64,000 nucleotides of DNA from Datisca glomerata (GCA_003255025.1 QANY01008752.1:62001-126000), one strand, 5' to 3'; positions 1-11,469 are shown, numbered from the stretch's first letter. The notes: a model not told the origin generated them from the letters alone. A program made the numbers and translations.

Positions 1-300
1 TAATAACCCCATATCATATTTAGTCTGAATGAATATGTTCTCTCTCTCTCATAAATGGTGAACCTATAGGAAGCTCTCGAACAGTCTGAATTTGTTCTCT
101 CTCTCAAACAGTCAAACTCGATAGGCTAACCGACAGCCCTCTACTGCTCTCTCTCTCTCTCCATCTAGTTTGTACTGCTCTCTCTCTCTGTACATTTCTT
201 TCTGCCACTCTCTTTTCTTCTCTCTCGGTAGTCTAGATTGTGCTCTCTCTATACTTTTTTTTACAACGGTTGTCTCTCTCTAGCGGTGAGTTTGTAGTTT
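1..300. repeat. CT-rich low-complexity stretch
   Basis: Runs of CTCTCTCT recur every 30-60 bases and are separated by short unique words. No coding signal is visible. The pattern resembles the CT-rich leader at 12800-13330, so it may be the transcribed leader of a mobile element, but no terminus was found. Confidence 0.6.
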
Positions 301-1120
301 TTTTAGATTTATTAAGTGTTATTTGTTATGATTTAGTTTTATTGAGATTTAGAGTTTAGATTTTGAGTTAGGGTTTAGATTTTTTTTATTCAGGGTTTTA
401 TCAAAATTTTCATTTAGGGCTCTGTTTAGATTTTTGTTCTCAATTTGAATGATTCAAAAGTGGATTTTGCTTTTGTAGGAGAGAGAGATAGAGAGAACTG
501 TGACTCTATGTCTAAAACAACAGAGCACAACCAACCCTACCATTATCGGATCCTTCACTCTAAAACATATTTTTTTCACTTTTCTTTTGTTTCCTTGTAT
601 AAGATATTATTTCTCTTAAACCCATTAATCAACATGTGGGGTCAGGGCCCCACATGTTAAACTAAATATATTGTGTTATCTTTGAATAAACCTAATTAAA
701 ATGATCTTATTAAAAACTTAAAGTTCTAAGGCTTTTGGCTATATTTTTTTTGAAATTAATGTGTAGATACCAGAAATGATAATTTAATTTGTTGAAGGGA
801 CAAAATAGAAATATCAATAGTTATTAACTTCTCAGTTATTTAAAAAAGTTATAGTCCCCAAATTACACAAGCAATTCAGTTTTCTTTGAATCGTTATCTA
901 TATTCCTTCAAGAGAGAATCTTGGAGAATAACTCAAGGGCATGTATTAATTTGGAAAATTTGATCCACCACTTTGTCATTCAATTATTCATGAAACCAGG
1001 TGAGTCTTCTATAATCAAGTTCTACACATCGTTTTCTTTTTTAAAGCAAAATGGAATATGTATCTAAGATTAGGGTTTGATGAATTTCATAGAAACATGT
1101 CAATCTTATGATTTATGGTA
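301..1120. other. AT-rich non-coding DNA, possible LTR of the copia relic
   Basis: No gene is supported here. The 3' part should contain the 5' LTR of the copia relic, because a primer-binding-site-like word follows a CCCATCA end at 1158. I could not find a matching TG start, so the LTR left border is unknown. A hairpin at 631-658 is listed separately. Confidence 0.4.
631..658. repeat. 11-bp perfect inverted repeat (hairpin)
   Basis: AACATGTGGGG at 631-641 is matched exactly by its reverse complement at 648-658, with a 6-bp spacer. No gene end is nearby, so it is more likely a transposon-terminus relic or a chance palindrome than a terminator. Confidence 0.6.
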
Positions 1121-1848
1121 TATAGCATGTTTAGTTAGGTTTATTTTTAAACCCATCAAGTGGTAATAGAGCATCGCATGATTTCTTGGAGAGAAATTAA
1201 AATTTATAGATTTAGAGAAAATCTAAAATTAGGGTTCCAAGGTTCTAAAAATTTAGGGATTTTGATCTTATGATGTTTCTTATGAATAATTGATATGCAA
1301 GTGTGATTATATTGTATGAATTGCATATCATGTTGATTTTTGAATATTGGTTATGTAAAATCAAGATTAAGGAATTTAAAAAAAAGTGGCGTGAAAGCCA
1401 TTGAAGGAAAACTTCCGTAGGTAAAGATTTGAGAAGATGGGAAATAGGCAGTTATTGGGTATACGATATGGTACAGTACCGGCATATAGCATGTTTAGTT
1501 AGATTTATTTTCAAACCCATCAAATGATATCAGAGGCTCTCATTATTGATTTTTTGGAGAGAAATTAAAATTTATAAATTTGAGAGAAATCTAAAATTAG
1601 AGTTCTAAGGATCTAAAAATTTAGAGATTTTAATCTCATGATATTTTTTATAGATAATTGGTATACAAGTATGATTACATATGTATGAATTGCATATCCA
1701 TGTTTATTTTTGAATATTGGTTATGTAAAATCAAGATTAAGGAATTAAAAAAAAAGTGGCGTGAAAGTCATCGAAGGAAACTGCCGTAGGTAAAGATTTG
1801 AGAAGAGGGGAAATGGACAGTTATTGGGTATGCCGTACGGTACCGGTG
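1121..1848 (+). repeat. 364-bp tandem duplication of copia leader with two primer-binding-site relics
   Basis: Units 1121-1484 and 1485-1848 align along their whole length with scattered substitutions. Each has an LTR-like end CCCATCA followed two bases later by a 12-mer that matches the usual plant copia primer-binding site TGGTATCAGAGC (complement of the initiator-Met tRNA 3' end) at 10 of 12 positions: 1161-1172 and 1525-1536. The duplication therefore spans an LTR-leader junction and lies upstream of the gag relic at 2515. Confidence 0.7.
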
Positions 1849-1950
1849 CAGGAAAATTATCCCTGCTTTGCGGTACCGTACTGGTACAAGGCTAATTATC
1901 CCCCGCTTCGTGGTACCGTACAGGAACAATTTTTTTTTTTCTGTTTTGTG
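1826..1950 (+). repeat. Short repeats built around GGTACCGTAC
   Basis: Three or four imperfect units of about 45-50 bases follow the tandem duplication. Each carries a GGTACC core within GGTACCGTAC or GTACGGTACC and a CCCTGCTT or CCCCGCTT word. They belong to the untranslated leader of the copia relic. Their function is not evident. Confidence 0.55.
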
Positions 1951-2514
1951 GTACCATATAGAAAAATTGGAATTCTATGGTCATCAAACATTCTGAATGA
2001 GCTAATTAAAGTAAGATGTGACTAAAATGACATCATTTGTGTAGATTGTTCATCATGTTGTTTAATGTTTGTGTGTCTGTAAATTTATGAGTGTATTAAA
2101 CAACCCAAAGGAAGGTTAATATTTGGCCGAATTACATATACATGTGATGGTGAACATGTGACAATTATAAGGTTTTACATGTGAATAAAAAATCGATCCA
2201 AATATAGATTTATTACTTGACATTAATTATTGTCAATATTTGATCATTACAGTAAGAGTAACACTTAAAGTTAATATCAATGTCCAAAGACTTTATATTA
2301 ATGTTGTGCTAGGATTAGGGACTAACCAATTATTTGAATTTATTGTATACTATGGTTGGCTTTTGATATGAACATATATGGATAATTATTTTATTCTTTT
2401 TACATAATGTGACTACAGTATCTGTCAACCTCAACAAAATTCCCATTTTAGCTGCGCGGACTAGAACCTTGCACTCAGGATGGACGAACTCACCCCTTTT
2501 ATAGATTAATGTTC
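1950..2514. other. Untranslated leader and degraded start of gag
   Basis: AT-rich sequence without a supported reading frame joins the GGTACC repeats to the first recognisable gag residues. It is probably the leader and decayed 5' end of the gag gene. Confidence 0.4.
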
Positions 2515-3200
2515 TTCTAATGCTAGGAAAAACTTTGAGAAGTGGGATCGTTCAAACCGCATGAGTCTGATGATCATAAAACGCAACATTCCAGATGCAT
2601 TCAGGGGTGCGGTATCTAAAGAGATAACCAATGCCAAAGAGTTCCTTGTTGAGATTGAAAAGCATTTTTCCAAAAATGGTAATGCGAAAACAAGAACATT
2701 TTTACGACGCTTGATTGACATGAATTATAAATGCAAAGGAAACATAAGGAGGTAAATTATGGAAATGTTTAACATTACTTCCAAACTTAAGGCACTCAAG
2801 CTCGAAGCTCGAGCTGTCGGGTGACTTGCTTGCACATTTGATATTGATCTCTCTTTCTATACAATACAGTCAATTTAAAATAAGTTATAACTGTTAGAAC
2901 GAGAAATGGACTCTCAATGAGCTCATTTCATATTATGTGCAAGAGGAAGAGGGGATGAAGCATGATCAGACTGGAAGTGCTCATTTGGCTATCACCTCTA
3001 AGGCAAAGACAAAAAAGAGAAAGAATGATAAAGAAGCTGCTACGGGTCCAACAAAAAAGAAATAGCGTAAGGATAATGACGGTTATTTCTTTTGTGGGAA
3101 GTCTGGACATGTACAGAAAGACTGTGCCAAATATCGCGCATGGTGTGTCAAGAAAGATACGTCTTTTACTTTGGTCTATTTTGAGATAAATTTGGCTTCA
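2515..3200 (+). pseudogene. Copia gag relic with damaged zinc knuckle
   Basis: Translation in shifting frames gives the gag (UBN2-type) core of Ty1/copia elements, including FEKWDRSNRMSLMIIKRNIP near 2530-2590 and SLNELIS-like wording near 2915. It ends in a CCHC zinc knuckle at about 3085-3125, which reads Y-F-F-C-G-K-S-G-H-V-Q-K-D-C, so the first zinc-binding Cys is replaced by Tyr. In-frame stops at about 2757, 2820 and 3063 show it is dead. In a live element this protein would package the RNA in virus-like particles. Confidence 0.8.
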
Positions 3201-3732
3201 GTACCTAGAAACACTTGGTGGTTAGACTCAAGTACCTCTACTCACATAAGTGTTTCTATGTAGGGTTGTCTAAGCTACCGAAATCCAATTGATGTTGAAA
3301 GATACATCTATGTGGAAGATGAAGAATTGGTAGGAGTCGAGGTTATTGGGCATTACAAGTTATTATTGAGAACTGGATTTTATTTGTATTTATTTGATAC
3401 TTGTGTTGTACCGCCGCTTAGACGAAATTTGGTTTTTGTTTCAAAGTTGGACAAATTAGGTTATTGTTGTTCATTTGGAAACAATCAGTTTAGTTTATCA
3501 ATAAATTCAAACCTTGTTGGAACTGATTTTCTTAATGTTTGTGATAACTTATATTTGTTTGATGTTAACACGCCTTATAGTGAAGCCTTGCATGTGGAAA
3601 CACGAGATACCAAAAGGAAAATTAAATGCTTGTGTCATATCTCCAAAACAAGAATATTAAATGCTTGTGTCAGATGTCATTTTAGAATCTCTTGATTTTT
3701 CAGACCTTGACATCTATGTTGAGTGTATCAAG
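3201..3732 (+). pseudogene. Copia protease and pre-integrase zinc-finger relic
   Basis: The aspartic protease site reads W-W-L-D-S-S-T-S-T-H, where copia elements usually have D-S-G-A; the catalytic Asp codon is 3235-3237. A longer open stretch (3312-3695) matches the region between protease and integrase. After a frameshift, the words LESLDFSDLDI and VECIK near 3675-3731 match the second half of the integrase zinc finger. Reading stops abruptly at about 3732 and resumes in integrase at 5839, so a 2.1-kb insertion lies between. Confidence 0.75.
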
Positions 3733-5844
3733 ATTTATTGTTTTTTTCCTCTTTCTGGGCATTTGGCGGCGGTTTGAACGGCCGCTAAATACAATTTACT
3801 GGCAGTCAGAATCCTCCTGCAAAGAGAAAACAAAATCGCCGGAAAAAATTTATCTTTGCCGACGGTTGCTAAAACCGCTGCAAAATATAGGAATCATATA
3901 CATCTTGTAATCTATATAAAACGTCCTTGTAAAATCAATCGATCCTCCATCCCACGAAACCGTTCCAATGATCAATAGACTCCAAGATCCATACCAAAAT
4001 TTTTCAAGTCAATCATCAGCACATTAGGACGTGTGTGGGCACGTAGAATATTATAAGCACTTTTTCTGTTTCTTGATGTACTCAACATATGAGATCTAAA
4101 GATCTACGGAGAAAGACTTTAGTGTGATGATTCTCTGAAAGAACGTGATGATTATTCTTTTAGAGATTTGATTATCTTTTAATCGAAGAGAAAAATTACT
4201 CTAACACTAACTTCGTTGTCAATTCAATTCTTGATAGATGAACTGATGAACTAATTCATCAACTAAGGCCATTAGAAAAAATATGTATTTTTTCTAGATA
4301 ATGGCATATTAGGTACATTGGGACCCACTGTATAATGGTGCACAATTGCAGTGTCATGTGTTACGCTACGACACACCAGTGTTACATGCCTACGGATATA
4401 GTATCACGTGACACTACAGCAGTCCATGGTGATCTATGATTTCCAATCATTGATCGAGACGTGATAATTACTGTAAATTAAATATTTATTTTAATTAGAT
4501 AAATATCTAGATATCATTTAATTTAAAATTAACATATGTGATTATCCCTATCAACTAAATTATTTATTATTTCACAAATAATAGATTTAGTTGATTAAAA
4601 TTATTATCTAATAATAATTTAATTATCTAATTTCATAAATTAGATATTCTGTCTCACTTATCGACAATTAAAAAAATAATCAATAATTATTTTTATATAT
4701 ATTTCTGAAAATTATATTTATATATATAATTCAAATAATTAATTTTTAATTAATTAATCACACATAACTATCTCATAATTATGTACTTACCTCAGAATAA
4801 AAATTCATTTGCAAGTCAGTCATTTTCTCATGTCCTGAAATATTTACACCCTAGACTGCATAGTGTAGAGGTGACATGGGGACCATGAACCTATAATACA
4901 AAGCTCAAATAAATCAAATTATTAATTAAACTCTTTAATTAAATAATCTTATTTATTAATTTCATTATTACTCCACTATTAATATGAAATTGAACTCTTA
5001 GTGATTATAGAATGTATTTACAGAGTATTCTCATGTAGTCCACTGACATAATCATTTCGTGTAATTATGTCCTCCAATTATTGGTTCATAAATTGGAGCT
5101 GGTCAAAATTATCATTTTACCCCTCTAAATACATATTGATCTTTATGTACTATTAATCCACTAGTGAATAACTAATTTATGATCTTATTATAAATTTGAG
5201 CTCAATAATCATTCGATTTCAGAACTAACACTTAAGAGAACCGATATATGATCCGTTAGGAAAGCTTGGATTCCAAATCTTACAAGATCATGTTCCCAGC
5301 CATCCACATCATTGAATCTCCAAAACAAAAGTCACTAGCCTGTTTACAAACAATCATTAATGAGTGAATCAAAAGATCCTGTAGACATGCATAGGAGTTC
5401 ATGACTACTCAAGATTCAGACTAATCTACATATGATCATCGAATTGATGTGTATTAAATCTTTATGATAAACGGCACGTTGATAAAGATATTAATTCACA
5501 TCAGTCAAGTCATATATACTATTATTATATAAAGTATATTCACTAAGATGTCTATATACATCAATGATCTGGATCTAGGTCACACGCAATCATAATACTT
5601 AGTGAACCATATTAGCAACCATTCATTATAGATTCCATACTTTAATATGTCGCTGACAATTTTATTCATTATCTACGGTCTTAATACTCTTATACCAATA
5701 CAAGGTCATAGTCTCATTAATGAATATGGAGCTTTAAGATATTTATATAAACTATTCAACAATAATTTAAAAGAAAAATGTAATCTTCATTAAATTTCAT
5801 ATCAAAATGTCAATCCACATGCTTTAAGCGCATAACCCCCAACA
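3733..5844. mobile_element. 2.1-kb insertion splitting the integrase gene, probably composite
   Basis: Left part (about 3750-3885): words such as GGCGGCGGTTTGAACGGCCG and GACGGTTGCTAAAACCG resemble the inverted subterminal repeats of plant CACTA (En/Spm) elements. Right part: AT-rich and non-coding, ending in CCCCCAACA at 5844. Its reverse complement starts TGTTGGGGG, as a plant LTR would, so a minus-orientation solo LTR is likely. A clear 5-bp target duplication (right flank TAAAC) was not found on the left, so the borders are approximate. Confidence 0.5.
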
Positions 5845-6600
5845 TAAACGTCTTAGAATTAATTCATTCAGACATTTGTGGGCCATTTCCTAAGGCTTCA
5901 TGTAATGGTCAATAGTATTTTATAACGTTCATAGATGACTACTCAATATATGGTTACCTATTTCTTATTCATGATAAATCAGAGTCTTTTGACGTGTTTA
6001 AAATATTTAAGGCTGAAGTTGAGAACCAACTCAACAAAATGATTAAAAGTGTCAAATATGACCAAGTTGGTGAATATTATGGTAGATCTGGTGGTTTAGG
6101 AGAACAACGTGCAGAGCCATTTGCCCAATTTCTGAATAGTCTCACAGTATACCATGCCAGGTTCACCTAGCATGATTGGTGTTGCTGAGAGACAAAATAG
6201 AACCCTTAAAAACATGATGAGGAGTATGATTCATTCTACCTTACCATAATCACTCTGGGGAGAGGCATTAAAGACAGCAGCTTATATCCTTAAGAGTGTC
6301 TACTAAAGCATCTATCAAAACATCGTATGAGCTTTAGACAAGCAAAAAGCCTAGTCTGAAGTATTTTCACATTTTGGGATGTCCAGCTAAAGCAAGGCCT
6401 TATAGGCCAAATGAAAAGAAATTCGACTCCAAAATAGTGTGCAGCTACTTTATTGGTTATTCTGAGTGATCAAAGGGCTACAAGTTCTGTGATCCCACAC
6501 TAAGGAATATTTATGAGACGGAACTGCAATATTTTTTTAGAATGTTGAGTTTGGGGGGAGAAATAAAGTAAAGGACATTGTCTTTGAGAAGGAATCATCT
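5839..6600 (+). pseudogene. Copia integrase core relic
   Basis: The integrase catalytic core resumes at NVLELIHSDICGPFP and runs through FITFIDDYSIYGYLFLI, VKYDQVGEYY, GVAERQNRTL and HILGCPAKARPYRPNEKKFD. The three acidic positions of the DDE triad are all still recognisable (HSD, KYD, AER). A TAG near 5909, a TAA near 6247 and several frameshifts disrupt it. Integrase would have joined element cDNA to host DNA. Confidence 0.8.
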
Positions 6601-6894
6601 TTGATTCCTACTATAACCACTACGTCTGATAGTGTGCATGTTTTCATTCTTCTCGTTGATCAAGAAGTCGATCCAGAACCACAACAAAACAATGTCGAAC
6701 AACTCCCCATTCAAGTTGAGGTTAATGTTCTAGAAGAACAAACTCAACAACCTCAATATACAATGCAACTATGGAGATCCATAAGAGAAAGGAGAAGTGT
6801 TATTTTGGATGAATATGTGGTATTTATCCAAGAAAATGAGAAAAATAATTAATTGGTGGAAGATAATCCAATCAACTTACACCAAGCCATGCAA
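6601..6894 (+). pseudogene. Copia integrase C-terminal tail and linker to RT
   Basis: An open stretch of about 84 codons ends in RRSVILDEYVVFIQENE, which matches the stretch that precedes reverse transcriptase in copia polyproteins. The wording DNPINLHQAMQ follows after a stop. The polyprotein is cut exactly here: the next bases encode hAT transposase. Confidence 0.65.
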
Positions 6895-6896
6895 GT

Positions 6897-8420
6897 TTTG
6901 TTTGATTGGAAATTGCAAAAAAGAGTTATCAAATTTTGTTTGATTGATGATCATAAAGGAAAACAATAGGAAAGGTAATTGAAAAATGTTTGTTAGACTA
7001 GAAGATGGAGAGGTTATTTACTATTACAGTGGATAATGCAAACTCAAATGATGTTGTCATAACCTATTTGAAGAAACGCATCAAAGGTTGGGAAGGTTTG
7101 ATATTAAATGGTGAGTTTCTTCATGTTAGGTGTTGTGCGCATATTTTAAATCTCATTGTGAAATATGGCTTGAAAGATGTCGATGAGTCTATTGCCGAAA
7201 TTTGTAATGTTGTTGGATTTGTGAGATTTTCGCCCCTAAGTTTAAGAAGTTTAAGACGTGTTGGAGATGCCAAAATTGCTCCAAAAAGTGTTGCATACCT
7301 AGATGTTCCTACTAGGTAGAACTCCACTTATTTGATGCTAGCGGCAGCTGAAAAATATCAAAATCCATTTGAGAGATTAGAAGACCAAGATGAGAAGTAT
7401 TTTATGGAATTTGTTAGTGCGAGATTGTCATGTCCTCCCAGAGATCATGATTAGGATAATGTTTATCTTTTTGAAGTTCTTGGAAATTTTTATGAAATAA
7501 CTTTGAGATTTTCTGCTTCTCAATATGTATCATCTAGTAAGTATTTTCATGAAGTAATTGTGATTGAAAATACAATCTGAACATACAGTGAAAATGATGA
7601 CTGTAGCGTAAGTAGAATGGTTAATAACATGAAGTCAAAGTTTGAAAATATTGGGGAAGCTTTGATAAAGCAAATTTGTTGTTATATCTTGCTGTTGTTC
7701 TTGACCCGTAATATTAATTGGGTTATATGGAGTATTTTTTATTATATGTATGATGATGAGGTCTCAAAAAAATTGTCAGCGAAGCTTGATGATCTTTTGA
7801 GAAGATTATATGATGAATACAAGGGTGATGATGGGGTCCAAGTCAAGATGTTGAAGTTCAATCCTAAAAAGTAAAAATTAGGAAAGTTCGAGTAGCAAGA
7901 CAGAAGTTTTTTTTATCTTAGATTTAACTGGTATGTACACACATATGTGAAACAAAGTTTATATTACAAGACAAAAGCTTATGAGCATTTAATGCTGACT
8001 TATGAAAAATAATATGCGAATTTTGTTTATTGGGTTGGTGGAAGGTAAATGCTTTAAAACATTCTGTTTTAGCACGGAATATCTAGAGACATATTCACAA
8101 TTCCTATATCAATTGTTGGTTTTAAGTCGACTTTTAGTGCTGGTGGACGAATGATTGATCCATTTCATAGTTCGTTGACTCCAACAACTGTTGAAACCAT
8201 TATTTTCCTTGGTGATCGGTTTCATGCTGAACCATTATCCACCAATGAGTTGTTGGTTGAGATTGAGAATGAGGAAGATAATGAGAAAGGTAAGAAAACT
8301 TTACATATTTGTTTCAACAATTTTACTTATTTATTTATTTCTTACATTGGACTTATATTTTATTTCTTATTTTGTTTAGTGTTGAAATCACTCCAAGACC
8401 TTACATTAAACCATGACTAA
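6897..8420 (+). pseudogene. hAT-family transposase relic (BED-type, N-terminally truncated)
   Basis: The first recognisable residues are WKLQKRVIKFCLIDDHKGK. The RNase-H-like core follows (TVDNANSNDVVITYLKKRI, GEFLHVRCCAHILNLIVKYG, LDVPTR, then an NSTYLMLAAA block after a stop). The C-terminal dimerisation block STFSAGGRMIDPFHSSLTP lies near 8130-8180. A GT...TTTAG intron (about 8289-8381) precedes the last codons, as in plant hAT genes. The BED zinc finger is missing. Stops at 7317 and 7453 and frameshifts near 7580 and 8060 inactivate it. In a live element it would bind the termini and cut and paste the element. Confidence 0.85.
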
Positions 8421-9049
8421 GGATAGATAAGTTAGAACATGGTGGGCCTTGTGGCTTATGGAGGACTTTGAGGACTTTGATGATCTAGTGGCTTATGTAA
8501 TTAGTGGCTTATGGAGGATTTTGATGATTTTTAGTTAAACATGTTTGTTATTTTAAAACTTTAGTGATGTTGGTTTTAATTATGTATTGAACTCTACTTT
8601 GTTGGTTTTTGTATTAAACTTAGTGACTGATGTTACCATTTTAAACTTGATTGTTATTGACTTATGTATTGAACTCTATTTTAAGATGTATTTAGGATAA
8701 TATGTTTGCCATTACAGTCCAACTCCAAGTTTCATAGCAATTCAATCTAAAATGTGAAGAAAAACAGCCAAGAAAACATCCCGAAAAAAGGAAAACAACC
8801 CAAGTAAGTGCCAGAAAATAGTCCAAAAAAGATCCAATTCATGATACCAAAAAAGGGAAAACAGCCTGAAAAATGCTCAGAAATAGCCCAAAAATGCCCA
8901 TAAAACAGCCCAGAAAATGCCTCATTCAGGCAGCCCAAAAGAGCCTGAAAACGGTCTGTCCCGTCCCAAACCTCAAACTGTACCATCCCATCCCATGCCG
9001 TTTGATTTTTCTCCTCAATGCGGGATGGGACGAGACCATGCAACCCCTA
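8421..9049 (+). mobile_element. 3' subterminal region and terminus of the hAT element
   Basis: Many copies of short words such as AACAGCCC, AAAATGCC and CATCCCATCCC lie between 8740 and 9049, the kind of subterminal repeats hAT transposases bind. The end GCAACCCCTA at 9049 is the reverse complement of a TAGGGGT-type hAT terminus, like the MITE at 28555. The 5' end is missing, so an 8-bp target duplication cannot be tested. Confidence 0.6.
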
Positions 9050-9287
9050 GACCCGAACGTCAGTGTGGTACAATTGATGATGTAAATAGTTTTGGAAAAA
9101 TTAGGGGATTAGACTACTATAAGTTTTAATTTTGTATTATGTCTTTTAATTTTATGTTTTGCACATATGGATGGATTCTCACTTTAGTTTGTTAGTTAGT
9201 TATGATTTTATTTGGTCATTTACATTTTGTCCTTTTCTAAAACTAACTATATATTTTTTAGGTTTGATTATTTTATATCCGTTTGCA
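9050..9287. other. Intergenic DNA between hAT end and mTERF fragment
   Basis: No gene or repeat is recognised. A pyrimidine-rich run ending GTTTGCAG at about 9290 looks like a splice acceptor in front of the gene fragment that follows. Confidence 0.3.
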
Positions 9288-9645
9288 GGTTGCCGCTGTT
9301 TCACGTATCTCTTCTTCCTCGTCTCTGGCAGTTTTTTCCAGCCATGAGTTTTCTCCAATTTCTCGTCCCTCAAACATTGCCTTCCCCATATCTTCCTCCA
9401 CCAAAACACTCACATCCCTCCCTCACAAATCCCTTCTGTATCGCCTCCACTATTCCTCACCCAGGACCTACATTCCAATTTCCAAGAAAAAATTATATAT
9501 CTCAACTCCATTGGTTTCAACTTATTCTCCCTCACCGAAAACCACTCTCCAATCGTCTCCTATCTCTCACCGACATTAAATCCATTGTCGATTTCATGAC
9601 CTCCATGAACTTCAGTGTCATCGAATTCTGTAGGATCGTCGGGAC
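9288..9645 (+). pseudogene. mTERF-family gene fragment (plastid type, 5' part)
   Basis: A serine-rich, transit-peptide-like stretch (SSSLAVFSSHEFSPISRPSN and on) leads into mTERF repeat wording: FNLFSLTENHSPIVSYLS in one frame, then DIKSIVDFMTSMNF and IEFCRIVG in another. The second part is what is expected at the first mTERF repeats of plastid mTERF proteins of the SOLDAT10/mTERF2 kind, which regulate organelle gene expression. A frameshift lies near 9570. The similarity ends at about 9640, where an unrelated 80-bp tandem repeat starts. The rest of the gene is absent, so this is a captured or left-over fragment. Family call is from motif memory. Confidence 0.6.
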
Positions 9646-9930
9646 CAGATTTGGTCGCGGCTTCCCTGACCGCCACTACCAGATCTGGTCCCATCTTCCT
9701 TGACCGTGATGGTATATAAAAAATATTACATATATACTATAATATGTGGAAGCCGCAACCAGATCTGGTCCCAGCTTCCTTGACTGCGATGGTATATAAA
9801 AAAATATTACATAAATACTATGATATGTAAATAATATATAAAAATATATCATTGATATACTATGATGTACTGATGGTATGTAAAAATATACTACATGTAT
9901 ACTATGATATGATAATATACTAAAATACAC
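9645..9930. repeat. 80-bp tandem repeat with ACCAGATCTGGT palindrome
   Basis: The word AGATCTGGTCCCA...CTTCCTTGAC...GATGGTATATAAAA starts at 9681 and again at 9761 (period 80). A diverged partial unit starts at 9647, and AT-rich degenerate units (ATACTATGATATGT) follow to 9930. ACCAGATCTGGT is a perfect 12-bp palindrome. The open frame on the minus strand here is only the repeat read through. Confidence 0.7.
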
Positions 9931-10319
9931 TACGGTAAATATGCTACAAATTTTTTATATATACTACAAAATTATAGACTAAAAACTACATAACACAGTA
10001 TGTAAATGTATACTATTACGTATATGTTTATATATATAACAAAAGATATACAATACTATATAAATACAGTATGTAATTATATATCATCCGCTCATGTTTA
10101 TTTACTAGTATATTATTTTATACCATAGAGTTTATATCTATAAACTACGTAACATTTACGTGACGGTTGCGCAAGAGTCCCTTATTAGTGAGGGTAATTT
10201 TATATATTTACTATATTTTTAGATTTTAAGAATAAGCTATTATAAATTTTAACCATTTGTGTAAATTACGATTTTTTATAATGACTTATTTACTTAATTG
10301 AACCAATAGTTTTTCGGAT
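9931..10319. other. AT-rich spacer
   Basis: Very AT-rich, with TATATA and ACTATA words and no supported gene. It continues the degenerate end of the 80-bp repeat and ends where the duplicated unit begins. Confidence 0.4.
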
Positions 10320-11469
10320 CTATAGGAGGTGAAAGAAGTAAAAGGTGAAAACCTGATGACTAGGGCCTGCAAAAATTAACGGGGTTCTGTTTACATTTTC
10401 AACAAAAGCGGATTTTTGGTTAATTCGCACAGTGCAAGCACCCAAAGGGCTAAATTTTTTTTTTAGGGGTTTGAATATAAAAGTGTCATGGAGCTAGATG
10501 TATAATTATAGTTTAACAAAATAATATATAACATCTAATTTTTTTATTTTAGAATATATAATGTAAATATAATAATAAAGACATGTCGTAGATGTCTTAT
10601 GTGTCACCTAAACACATAGAACATAATATTATAAATACACTGTGTAAATCTCATTTTTTATATTGTCATTACATCACGTATACCGTGAATATATGTATAC
10701 ATTGTATACGTTCAAGACCGACAATTTTCAAAAATCGCTAAGACGACCCCACCAGCTTTCATTTTGGTTTCTTTTTTCGTGTCGTTCTTGATATTTCATT
10801 AAACAATTTTGCTATTTTGTATGATTAAACTGAAAACTTGTCTATTCACTAAGATTTCTTTTGTTATAATTATAATTGACCATAAACTCTATGTATGATT
10901 AACTTGAAAATTTGTATATTCACTAAGATTTCTTTTGTTATAATTATAATTTTCCCTAAACCCAATTATTTTACATATCTTCTCTTTTTTTTCTTTTCAT
11001 TTTTCATTTTTTGTGTCAAAATGAGACAATAAAGAAATTTAGAAATTATAAAAAATGTTACTTGGTTGAAAGTAGTACTCATATTTGTCATTAGTTTTGT
11101 ATTTATTCATCATATATTGCTAATTCTTTATCTGATTTTTTATGGCAATTTTTTCAAATGAAAACGTTCAATACCTATATACGAATTTTAACAAACAGTG
11201 TATTATTGACCAAAATGTTGACCAATATCATACCATTCTTATCGAATCATACTATATATTTTCGTCATCACTAAATCAAATAATTATGATCGTAACTACT
11301 TCTACATCCATGCGTTGCATTTAGTTAAATTAATTTTTTTATGTTATAGATATTTACCATAGATTCGGACTTGCACTAGCTTTCATTTATTCTATTAGAA
11401 AATTAGTTCGTTTAAAACTCCTAAAAGCAAAGAGTATTTTAAAAATCATACCAATTAATGCTTAACTAT
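10320..11469. repeat. Left half of duplicated unit (copy 1)
   Basis: From AGGAGGTGAAAGAA onward this stretch aligns almost continuously with 36620-37825. Shared landmarks include the TGCAAGCACCC word, the repeated CACTAAGATTTCTTTTGTTATAATTATAATT blocks (two per copy) and TACCAATTAATGCTTAAC at the end. Copy 1 is then interrupted by the LTR retrotransposon and resumes at 24125. No protein was recognised. It is non-coding or an unrecognised mobile element about 1.8 kb long. Confidence 0.8.

Larger units (their letters stand above)
1121..6894 (+). mobile_element. Decayed Ty1/copia retrotransposon (PBS-gag-PR-INT), interrupted
   Basis: The order is primer-binding-site leader, gag, protease, pre-integrase zinc finger, a 2.1-kb insertion, integrase core, and the linker that normally precedes reverse transcriptase. 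The reverse transcriptase and RNase H are absent. The element stops at 6894, where a hAT transposase relic begins without a gap. Stops and frameshifts are present in every domain. No 3' LTR was recognised. Lineage within copia is inferred only from overall domain order and motif wording. Confidence 0.8.

Noticed and set aside
631..658. Hairpin as a transcription terminator
   Set aside because: No gene ends here, there is no T-run after it, and intrinsic terminators do not end plant nuclear genes.
9676..9930. 84-codon minus-strand frame rich in Tyr/Ile/Phe
   Set aside because: It is the 80-bp tandem repeat read through, with a repeating peptide and no start context.
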